Below are positions 1 to 5,323 of a DNA stretch of 5,323 nucleotides, in pieces. The stretch is from Capsulimonas sp. (GTDB lineage: Bacteria > Armatimonadota > Armatimonadia > Armatimonadales > Capsulimonadaceae), in NCBI GenBank assembly GCA_025963815.1, contig JAOQAA010000182.1:1-5323 (forward strand), given 5' to 3'. A program made the translations under genes and the position numbers. The notes beneath the pieces were generated by a model. That model saw nothing but the letters and a program-made list of their open reading frames with translations, was not told the DNA's origin and did no database searches. Position 1 is the stretch's first letter; the number at the start of each line of letters is the position of its first letter.

Positions 1-279
1 CAGGCTTTCGTTCTTGGACCAGTCGCCGCCGTCGGCCATCTGCTGATGGTGATAGTGGTCGACGACCTTCATCCAAAGAAGGTTCGCGGCGACGGAGCGG
101 AACTGGCCGGCGGCCATCGCCACCGCGCCATTGCTGTCTTTGCCCGTCGACTTCAAATAGCCTTCACGCATTGCTGTTGGCATGGAGAGGGAGTCGAAAG
201 CGCCGGCGGCGAGCATCAGAAGAATAGCAGCCGCGAGCGCCTTTGCGGGACGCCGCTTCTGGTTACGCTTTTGTGACAT
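1..279 (-). CDS. Membrane-anchored or exported protein, N-terminal part (probable TPR-type partner of the ABC exporter)
   Basis: Only the first 93 codons lie in the window; the reading frame stays open to the edge. The start is MSQKRNQKRRPAKALAAAIL: a basic N-terminus, then a hydrophobic segment at about residues 14-31. This looks like a signal anchor or signal peptide, so most of the protein should be outside the cytoplasm. The following region contains GQFRSVAANLLWMKVVDHYH (about residues 55-74) and then a Gly-Gly-Asp-Trp segment. From memory, this resembles the start of long tetratricopeptide-like proteins encoded beside ABC-2 exporters in Planctomycetota and Armatimonadota, but no TPR is visible in this fragment. 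The start is well supported: GAGGAGG lies 7 nt upstream (GGAGG core at 287-291), and the gene overlaps the preceding one by 17 nt, which suggests translational coupling. It is the last visible gene of the operon. That this is a real gene is fairly certain; the family call is tentative. Confidence 0.8.
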   Translation of the reverse strand, partial: MSQKRNQKRRPAKALAAAILLMLAAGAFDSLSMPTAMREGYLKSTGKDSNGAVAMAAGQFRSVAANLLWMKVVDHYHHQQMADGGDWSKNESL

Positions 280-610
280 GGACTCGCCTCCTCGCCGCGC
301 GCTTCCATTGCATGGCCGCCGCGCCGACAAATAGTAAGCCCATTCCCGCCAATTGGATACGCTCTTCCTTGGCGTACTTGGGATCGCCCCAGTGCTCCAG
401 AAGCTCATCGCCGTCGCCATCGTCTGCAGCGTGCATGTCCGAGACAGGCGTGTTGGCGGAAGGCGAGGCAGGAGCTATTGCCGCAGACGGGCGGGACATC
501 GTGTCCGCATGGGTCGGTGTTCGGAAGCTCAGGAGGCTGACGCTGGAAAGCGTGAGAACGACGGCGGGAACCACGATCCATGCGGCGGGGTCGAACTTGG
601 GGCGGCGCAT
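263..610 (-). CDS. Small two-helix membrane protein of unknown function
   Basis: This encodes 115 residues that I do not recognise as a named family. Residues about 11-29 (WIVVPAVVLTLSSVSLLSF) form a first membrane helix. A Ser/Pro/Ala-rich linker follows (about 38-56), then an acidic patch (DDGDGDELLEHWGDPKYAKE, about 63-81). A second hydrophobic helix (about 87-101) is followed by a strongly basic tail (KRAARRR). The basic residues at both ends suggest that both termini are cytoplasmic, with the acidic loop outside. The frame stays open upstream, but ATG 610 is the likely start. It overlaps the permease stop codon as TAATG and has GGAGGG 7 nt upstream. The position between the permease and the downstream anchored protein suggests an accessory subunit of the same complex; that role is inferred only from gene order. 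Confidence 0.78.
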   Translation of the reverse strand: MRRPKFDPAAWIVVPAVVLTLSSVSLLSFRTPTHADTMSRPSAAIAPASPSANTPVSDMHAADDGDGDELLEHWGDPKYAKEERIQLAGMGLLFVGAAAMQWKRAARRRVHVTKA

Positions 611-1389
611 TATAATTCCCTCCGGCGGAACGAGATGGACGCCAGGGTGAGCATGGCGGCGGTGTAGCAGAGCCCGTAAAGGGCGGTCTGCCAGAGATAG
701 ACATTGGGAACGGTCATATGATGTACTAACGCATCCTTGAAGTTGAAGCTTTCCAAACTGGGCAGCACATGATAGAACCCGCTGATTGCTGCCTTGTTGA
801 ATGGAGTTGGATGCTTCGCCATCAGTGAGGCGTAGAGCTGGAACTTCACGTTGCCGACCAGGCAGACGATGACCGAGAGAAACCAGGCCAGGGGCCAGGA
901 GCAGACCGTCGAGAGCGCCAGCGAGATCGCGGCGAGGATGGCCGTTTCTAAGAAAAGAAATGGAACGACGTAGAGTACGGCGAAGTCGATGTGGCCGGCG
1001 AGGAACCACCACTCGACGAAGACGAAGGCGAGGGCCATGACCGCCATGCCGATGGCGACCGTGCCCATCGCGCCGGCGAATTTGCCGAGAACGAACTGGC
1101 TTCGGGTAACCGCCTTCGCCAGCACGGGATAGACTGTCTTTTGCTCCATCTCGCCGGGAACGCCAGTCACGGTGATGGTGATCGCGATGGCGGCGCTGAC
1201 GAAGAACATGGACGCCAGCGATAGATCCGCCAGCATCTTCGCCTGGACTTTGTCGTCGAAATGGGCGAGCACGGTCGATCCGAAGATCATCACAACCGCC
1301 ACCATCAATAAGACATGAAAGACCTGCTTGCGCGCGCCCTCCAGCATCGTGATCCGCCCGATAATTCCAATATTGCGTAATGCCTGCAT
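610..1389 (-). CDS. ABC-2 type transporter permease
   Basis: This is a 259-residue integral membrane protein, the membrane half of an ABC exporter. About six hydrophobic helices can be seen, near residues 23-43, 57-77, 105-127, 136-160, 164-181 and 232-252. Between helices 2 and 3 is the loop GVPGEMEQKTVYPVLAKAVT, continuing RSQFVLGKF (about 76-104). This type of E-x-E...P-V-L-x-K-x-x-x-R-x-x-F/Y-x-x-G-K loop is characteristic of ABC-2 permeases and is expected to face the ATPase. The segment before the last helix (HVLPSLESFNFKDA, 207-220) probably lies outside the core membrane region. The gene starts 10 nt after the ATPase stop. AGGAA (complement of 1397-1401) sits 7 nt upstream and overlaps that stop, so the two are surely co-expressed. 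The length is usual for the family. The substrate cannot be read from the sequence; lipids, polysaccharides, peptides and drugs are all possible. Confidence 0.9.
   Translation of the reverse strand: MQALRNIGIIGRITMLEGARKQVFHVLLMVAVVMIFGSTVLAHFDDKVQAKMLADLSLASMFFVSAAIAITITVTGVPGEMEQKTVYPVLAKAVTRSQFVLGKFAGAMGTVAIGMAVMALAFVFVEWWFLAGHIDFAVLYVVPFLFLETAILAAISLALSTVCSWPLAWFLSVIVCLVGNVKFQLYASLMAKHPTPFNKAAISGFYHVLPSLESFNFKDALVHHMTVPNVYLWQTALYGLCYTAAMLTLASISFRRREL
618..623 (-). promoter_or_regulatory. Ribosome binding site fixing the start of the small membrane protein
   Basis: GGAGGG (minus strand) lies inside the last codons of the permease, 7 nt before ATG 610. It picks this start out of a longer open frame that continues upstream. 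With the TAATG stop/start overlap it points to reinitiation by ribosomes finishing the permease. Confidence 0.75.
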
Positions 1390-1399
1390 AAAATCGTTC

Positions 1400-2341
<942 letters not shown>

Positions 2342-2365
2342 GGCGTCTGGATTCCTAAAAATGAG

Positions 2366-2377
2366 GGAACGGGTTCC
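2366..2377. repeat. Short inverted repeat in the divergent promoter region
   Basis: GGAAC-GG-GTTCC is a perfect 5-bp inverted repeat with a 2-bp centre. It lies in the 77-bp gap between the leftward ABC operon and the rightward rhodanese gene, close to where leftward transcription would start if the -10 candidate at 2384-2389 is used. It could be an operator half-site pair or a small hairpin in the leader. Arms this short also occur by chance, so support is weak. Confidence 0.3.
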
Positions 2378-2383
2378 GTTATT

Positions 2384-2389
2384 ATTATC
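2384..2389 (-). promoter_or_regulatory. Candidate -10 box for the leftward ABC operon
   Basis: Read on the minus strand this is GATAAT, five of six matches to TATAAT, in an A/T-rich patch (the ttattattat run at 2379-2388). It would place the transcript start about 35 nt before the ATPase ATG. No convincing -35 hexamer is found 16-18 nt upstream, so this is only a suggestion. Confidence 0.25.
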
Positions 2390-2391
2390 GG

Positions 2392-2420
2392 CTGAACGCG
2401 GGCCGACTTTAGGGTAAAAT
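2392..2420 (+). promoter_or_regulatory. Candidate promoter for rhodanese-RNase D, extended -10 type
   Basis: TAAAAT (2415-2420) is preceded directly by TAGGG, giving TAGGGTAAAAT at 2410-2420. The mqnE promoter has the same element with one change (TAGGGTATAAT). A weak -35, CTGAAC (2392-2397), lies 17 nt upstream and matches TTGACA at three of six positions. If the -10 is real, transcription begins near 2427. The ATG at 2419 would then be upstream of the mRNA, and the second ATG at 2431 would be used with almost no leader. Alternatively, the AGGG here is simply a ribosome binding site for ATG 2419. Confidence 0.45.
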
Positions 2421-2760
2421 GTGTGTAATTATGGTATTTAAACCTGCGTACAGCCATCTTTCCGCCGCTGAGCTCCAAGAGCGGCTGGAGAATGGCGATC
2501 ATCCGACCCTTGTCGATGTCCGTACCCCCGCGGAATATTTCCAATATCACCTTGAGAATGTCCAGCTGATCCCGATCGACGAGTTCGCCTCGCGCGCAGC
2601 GGGCGAACTGAGTTCGGACGAAGAAATCGTGCTGATTTGCGAGCACGGCGTGCGCAGTGAGATGGCGGCGCAATATCTGGCGTCCTTGGGATACGAAAAT
2701 GTGGCGACGATGGACGGAGGCATGGCGGCTTATCAGGGAGAGGTAGTACATGGCGAATAG
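2419..2760 (+). CDS. Single-domain rhodanese (sulfurtransferase)
   Basis: This is a 113-residue cytoplasmic protein consisting of one rhodanese domain. Such proteins carry sulfane sulfur on a catalytic cysteine as a persulfide and pass it to an acceptor. Visible landmarks are LVDVRTPAEY (31-40), the family's D-V-R-x-x-x-E-Y motif; HLENVQLIPIDEF (44-56); the active-site loop CEHGVRS with catalytic Cys74 (74-80); and the closing GYENVATMDGGMAAY (91-105). The last aromatic is Tyr where many homologues have Trp. No signal peptide or second domain is present. The start is uncertain: ATG 2419 has a close AGGG 4 nt upstream, while ATG 2431 (starting MVFKPAYSHL) better fits the candidate promoter. 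The 3' end overlaps the RNase D gene by 11 nt, so the two are co-translated. The sulfur acceptor is unknown; tRNA thiolation would fit the neighbour but is only a guess. Confidence 0.9.
   Translation: MCVIMVFKPAYSHLSAAELQERLENGDHPTLVDVRTPAEYFQYHLENVQLIPIDEFASRAAGELSSDEEIVLICEHGVRSEMAAQYLASLGYENVATMDGGMAAYQGEVVHGE
2736..2743 (+). promoter_or_regulatory. Ribosome binding site of the RNase D gene
   Basis: GGGAGAGG lies within the end of the rhodanese gene, 6 nt before ATG 2750. It fixes the RNase D start inside the rhodanese frame and supports the 11-nt overlap as a genuine coupled junction. Confidence 0.7.
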
Positions 2761-3976
2761 CACGGAGCATATCGAGCGGCCGATGGTGAAGACCCAGGAA
2801 GATCTCCTGACGTTGGTGGCGGACCTCAGGGCGGCGGGGCGGTTCGCCCTGGACACGGAGTTTTTGGCCGAGCGGACTTATGTGCCGCGTCTGTGCTTGA
2901 TCCAGGTGGCGACGGATGAGTTCATCGCCCTGATCGATTCCATTGTGATTCCCTCATTGGCGCCGTTCTGGGATCTGGTCAGCGATCCGGACATTGAAAT
3001 CGTGCTGCACGCGGCGCGCGAGGACCTGCGCCTCGCCTTTTACGGCAGCCGCGATCTTCCCCAGAATATCTTTGATACGCAGGTGGCGGCCGGCTTGATC
3101 GGTCTCCCCCAGTACCCGCTGAGCTACGCGCGTTTGGTCGAAGCGCTCGCCGGCGTGCGGCTTGGCAAGACGGAAACACGCAGCGAGTGGGACCGGCGGC
3201 CATTGTCGCCCGCACAGCTCAAGTCCGCACGTGATGATGTCCGTTATCTGCTTCCCATCGCCGACAAGCTCGGCGCCATGCTGACCAAGATCGGCCGGCG
3301 CGGATGGCTGGACGAAGAGATGGCGCGTTTCTCCACGGCGATCGCCTACGAGCCCGATCCGGATATCGCCTACCAGCGCATCCGTGGGCCGCGCTCGGGA
3401 ATGACGGCTCGTCCGACGGCTTACCTGCGCGCCGTCGCCGCCTGGCGCGAGCGCGAAGCTGCGGCGCGTGATATGTCCGCCCGTCTCGTTTTAAAAGATG
3501 AAGTGGTGACGGAACTTGCGCTGCGCCCGCCAAAACGAATTACGGACTTTATCAAAGTACGCGGCTTCCCGGCGGGGGAGGAAGCAACGATTGGTCCCGA
3601 TATTCTGGCCGCTCTGGACGCCGCCCGCGCTATTAAAGAGGAAAACTTGCCGGAGCCACTGGCCGGACAGGACGACGAAACGCCGCAGCAGCGCGTCATG
3701 ACGGATCTGACCGCCGCGATGGGCGCTGCACTGTGTCTGGCGCGGGGCATTGCGCCGGAACTGGCGCTGACGCGCGCCTCGGCGTCGCTGCTCGTGCGCG
3801 GCAATCCGAGCACGACGCTTCTCTCGGGGTGGCGCTACGAAGCGATCGGCCGCGAACTGCAATCGTTCGTGACGGGCGTATCGTCCGCGACCATTCACGT
3901 GGTCAACTCCGCGCTCAATGTTAAAATCGACATTCCGGCCGTAAGCAAGAAGAGCGCCGGGAACGAATTGGAATGA
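2750..3976 (+). CDS. rnd: RNase D family 3'-5' exoribonuclease (catalytic Tyr replaced by Ser)
   Basis: RNase D trims 3' ends of tRNA precursors and other structured RNAs in the cytoplasm using two metal ions. This 408-residue protein has the family layout. The exonuclease domain covers about 15-185, with motif I LDTEF (Asp35, Glu37), ERTYVPRLCLIQV (41-53), motif II HAAREDL (Asp92), and motif III KSARDDVRYLLPIADKL with Asp163. An HRDC-like helical region follows at about 217-295. A second one at about 310-378 ends in the LLSGWRYEAIG segment typical of RNase D. Length is slightly above the E. coli enzyme. The odd point is motif III: the family has Tyr four residues before the Asp (Y-A-x-x-D-V), and here it is Ser159, codon TCC at 3224-3226. 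One base change from TAC would explain it. Activity may therefore be reduced or altered. Family membership is secure; full catalytic competence is not. Confidence 0.93.
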   Translation: MANSTEHIERPMVKTQEDLLTLVADLRAAGRFALDTEFLAERTYVPRLCLIQVATDEFIALIDSIVIPSLAPFWDLVSDPDIEIVLHAAREDLRLAFYGSRDLPQNIFDTQVAAGLIGLPQYPLSYARLVEALAGVRLGKTETRSEWDRRPLSPAQLKSARDDVRYLLPIADKLGAMLTKIGRRGWLDEEMARFSTAIAYEPDPDIAYQRIRGPRSGMTARPTAYLRAVAAWREREAAARDMSARLVLKDEVVTELALRPPKRITDFIKVRGFPAGEEATIGPDILAALDAARAIKEENLPEPLAGQDDETPQQRVMTDLTAAMGAALCLARGIAPELALTRASASLLVRGNPSTTLLSGWRYEAIGRELQSFVTGVSSATIHVVNSALNVKIDIPAVSKKSAGNELE

Positions 3977-3997
3977 GAGGCGTTGATAGGGTATAAT
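3968..3997 (+). promoter_or_regulatory. Candidate promoter for mqnE
   Basis: A perfect TATAAT (3992-3997) sits in TAGGGTATAAT (3987-3997). TTGGAA (3968-3973), four of six matches to TTGACA, lies 18 nt upstream. The -35 overlaps the last codons of the RNase D gene, which ends at 3976. Transcription would begin near 4004, giving a leader of about 70 nt before the mqnE ATG at 4073. It implies that mqnE can be expressed apart from the rhodanese-RNase D pair. Confidence 0.6.
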
Positions 3998-4021
3998 ACT
4001 TTGTGAAATATTGTGCAAAGT
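3998..4021. repeat. Inverted and direct repeats at the expected mqnE transcript start
   Basis: ACTTTG (3998-4003) and CAAAGT (4016-4021) form a 6-bp inverted repeat with a 12-nt centre. Inside it, TTGTG occurs at 4001-4005 and again at 4011-4015, exactly 10 bp apart, about one helical turn. The block starts right after the -10 box and spans the predicted start of transcription, where a repressor could bind. A weak leader hairpin is the alternative. No known regulator motif is recognised. Confidence 0.3.
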
Positions 4022-4058
4022 GTGCCGTCGCGCAATATCCGCCGCGTTCGTATTGGAA

Positions 4059-4063
4059 TGGAG
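4059..4063 (+). promoter_or_regulatory. Ribosome binding site choosing the mqnE start
   Basis: TGGAG, within GGAATGGAG (4055-4063), lies 9 nt before ATG 4073. The GTG at 4013, which gives a frame 20 codons longer, has no purine-rich site at a suitable distance and lies only about 9 nt after the expected transcript start. Confidence 0.6.
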
Positions 4064-4072
4064 CAAGTCATC

Positions 4073-5245
4073 ATGAGCATGAGGCTGTTTGAAACCGCCG
4101 GCCTGACCGGCATCTACGACAAGGTGATGTCGGGGACGCGCCTGAGCGCCGAGGACGCCCTCGCGCTGTATGAAAACCCCAATCTGAACGCCGTGGGCGC
4201 ACTGGCGAACATCGTCCGCGAGCGCATGAACGGCAACCTCACGTATTACGTCCGCAACCAGCACATCAACTACACCAATGTCTGCAACAAGGGCTGCAAG
4301 TTCTGCGCCTTTTACGCGCAGAAGGGTGGGCCCGATCCGTACACCATGAGCATCGACGACGTCAAGAATCGTCTGCGCATGCACCTGGACGTGCCGATCA
4401 AAGAAGTGCATATGGTGGCGGGCATCAACCCCAAGCTGCCGTATCAATACTATCTGGACCTGCTGCGCGCCGTCAAAGAAACGCGCCCCGGCGTTCACAT
4501 CAAAGCCTTTACCTGCGTCGAAATCGTTGAGATCCAGCGACAGGCGAACAAGCCGCTGGCCGAAGTCTTCGCCGACCTGCGCGAAGCGGGCCTCGACAGC
4601 CTTCCCGGCGGCGGCATTGAGATTTTGAGCGATCGCGTCCATATGGAGCTATTCGACCGCAAGATCGACGGCAATGAGTGGATGGAGATTTCCAAGGCCG
4701 CCGCGAAGGCGGGGCTGCTCCAGTACGCCACCATGCTCTACGGCCACATCGAGACCATTCCCGAGCGCGTCGAGCATTTGGTCAAAATGCGCGACTTGCA
4801 GGACGAGACCAAGCACTTCGTGACGTTCACTCCGCTTTCGTTTCACCCGGAAGGCACACAGCTGGCCAATCTGCCGCACCCGACCGGCGACGGCGACCTG
4901 CGCAACATCGCGATCTCCCGCCTGATGCTGGACAACTTCCAGCATATCAAGACATTCTGGATCATGAATACACCCCAGGTCTCGCAGCTGGCCCAGTGGT
5001 ACGGCGCCGACGACCTTGACGGCACGATCCACGAATATGAGATTACCTACAAAGACGGCGAGCAGGGGAACAAGAGCCAGGTGCTCACGCGCCCGCAGCT
5101 CGTGGAATTGATCCGCGAAGCCGGCCGCACCCCCGTGGAGCGCGACAGCTTCTACAACGAAGTCGAGGCGACGGATGAGCTCAGCGATCCCGTTCGCCAG
5201 GCCCACAAGTCCCACGCGCCCATTCCGCTCGCAGTTATGAATTAG
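4073..5245 (+). CDS. mqnE: Aminofutalosine synthase MqnE (radical SAM)
   Basis: MqnE makes 6-amino-6-deoxyfutalosine from S-adenosylmethionine and 3-[(1-carboxyvinyl)oxy]benzoate (the MqnA product), an early step of the futalosine route to menaquinone. From ATG 4073 the protein has 390 residues, normal for the family. HINYTNVCNKGCKFCAFY (64-81) contains the CX3CX2C cluster motif (Cys71, 75, 78) that binds the 4Fe-4S centre and SAM. Further MqnE-like segments are the YYLDLLRAVKE helix (126-136), LDSLPGGGIEI (174-184), QYATMLYGHIET (217-228), RVEHLVKMRDLQDET (232-246) and the F-T-P-L-S-F-H-P-E segment (252-260). The LPGGGxE and MLYGHxE-T motifs favour MqnE over MqnC. ATG 4079 is a possible alternative start. 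The last 20 or so residues, after ERDSFYNEV, are a short extension without recognised motifs. It has its own promoter, and no other mqn gene is in the window, so the pathway must be split across the genome. Confidence 0.93.
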   Translation: MSMRLFETAGLTGIYDKVMSGTRLSAEDALALYENPNLNAVGALANIVRERMNGNLTYYVRNQHINYTNVCNKGCKFCAFYAQKGGPDPYTMSIDDVKNRLRMHLDVPIKEVHMVAGINPKLPYQYYLDLLRAVKETRPGVHIKAFTCVEIVEIQRQANKPLAEVFADLREAGLDSLPGGGIEILSDRVHMELFDRKIDGNEWMEISKAAAKAGLLQYATMLYGHIETIPERVEHLVKMRDLQDETKHFVTFTPLSFHPEGTQLANLPHPTGDGDLRNIAISRLMLDNFQHIKTFWIMNTPQVSQLAQWYGADDLDGTIHEYEITYKDGEQGNKSQVLTRPQLVELIREAGRTPVERDSFYNEVEATDELSDPVRQAHKSHAPIPLAVMN

Positions 5246-5251
5246 GAAGAG

Positions 5252-5296
5252 GCCCTCACCCCCCGGCCCCCTCTCCCAATTCTGGGAGAGGGGGAG
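5252..5296. repeat. GC-rich palindromic intergenic repeat (widely dispersed type)
   Basis: CCCCCTCTCCCA (5267-5278) pairs perfectly with TGGGAGAGGGGG (5283-5294), a 12-bp stem with an ATTC loop, preceded by CCTCACCCCCCGG (5254-5266). Read in one frame, the unit spells ALTPRPPLPILGEGE. I recall this peptide, with small variants, as a recurrent spurious translation from many unrelated bacterial genomes, which marks it as a dispersed REP-like repeat. It starts 6 nt after the mqnE stop. The hairpin could slow polymerase or protect the mRNA end, but no T-run follows the stem, so it is not a standard intrinsic terminator. The remaining 27 bases to the window end show nothing I can name. Confidence 0.7.
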
Positions 5297-5323
5297 TCGG
5301 ATTACGGTAAAGGCTTTTATTAA

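Noticed and set aside
243..650. Plus-strand open frame opposite the small membrane protein.
   Set aside because: The opposite strand has the better starts, ribosome binding sites and membrane helices; this frame has no family resemblance.
611..1012. Upstream extension of the small membrane protein frame (minus strand) as part of the gene.
   Set aside because: It lies entirely inside the permease in another frame, its translation is Arg/Leu/Pro-rich without structure, and ATG 610 has a strong ribosome binding site and a TAATG junction.
4013..4072. GTG 4013 as the mqnE start, adding 20 residues.
   Set aside because: The extra residues (Arg-rich) are unlike MqnE N-termini, no ribosome binding site is in place, and the GTG lies within the putative operator and almost at the transcript start.
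3491..4642. Long minus-strand open frame opposite the end of RNase D and the start of mqnE.
   Set aside because: It is antisense to two clearly recognised genes. It is long because GC-rich codons leave few stops, and its translation shows no domain.
4649..5215. Minus-strand open frame opposite the 3' half of mqnE.
   Set aside because: Antisense shadow of conserved MqnE sequence, with no ribosome binding site or recognisable motif.
4073..5245. MqnC or CofH as the identity of the radical SAM gene.
   Set aside because: All share CX3CX2C and related folds, but the LPGGGxE and MLYGHxET segments and the L-Q-D-E-T region fit MqnE best, and no F420-pathway neighbour is present.
5267..5294. Hairpin after mqnE as a classical intrinsic terminator.
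   Set aside because: The stem is strong but is followed by GAGTCGGATT, not a T-run, and the unit matches a dispersed repeat. A role in ending transcription remains possible but is not shown.

Overview
The window reads as ordinary chromosomal DNA from a GC-rich, free-living bacterium. Codons end mostly in G or C, genes are tightly packed, and only two intergenic stretches matter. A futalosine-pathway menaquinone gene (mqnE) and a lone RNase D fit a non-enteric lineage. The ABC-exporter operon, with a downstream protein of the 'F-R-S-V-A-A-N-L-L-W-M-K' type, resembles arrangements I recall from Armatimonadota and Planctomycetota. Armatimonadota is my best guess, but it is an inference and not proven by this sequence.

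Left half (1-2341, minus strand): a compact four-gene operon transcribed right to left. The order is an ABC ATPase (2341-1400), an ABC-2 type permease (1389-610), a small two-helix membrane protein (610-263), and the start of a membrane-anchored or exported protein that runs off the window (279-1). The junctions are a 10-nt gap, a 1-nt TAATG overlap and a 17-nt overlap, so the four products are probably made together. The ATPase and permease should form an exporter or membrane-remodelling ABC complex of unknown substrate. The last two genes are the least understood part of the window.

Middle (2342-2418): a short divergent intergenic region. It carries a candidate extended -10 element facing right, a weaker -10 facing left, and a small inverted repeat.

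Right half (2419-5245, plus strand): a single-domain rhodanese overlaps by 11 nt an RNase D homologue with two HRDC-like C-terminal regions. The RNase D homologue keeps D35, E37, D92 and D163 but has Ser where the DEDDy family has its catalytic Tyr. A second promoter with a perfect TATAAT lies across the end of that gene and drives mqnE, the radical SAM aminofutalosine synthase. The two rightward promoters share an 11-bp element, TAGGGTAWAAT. After mqnE comes a GC-rich 45-bp palindromic repeat of a kind scattered widely through bacterial genomes. No RNA genes, CRISPR arrays, insertion sequences or transposases were seen.
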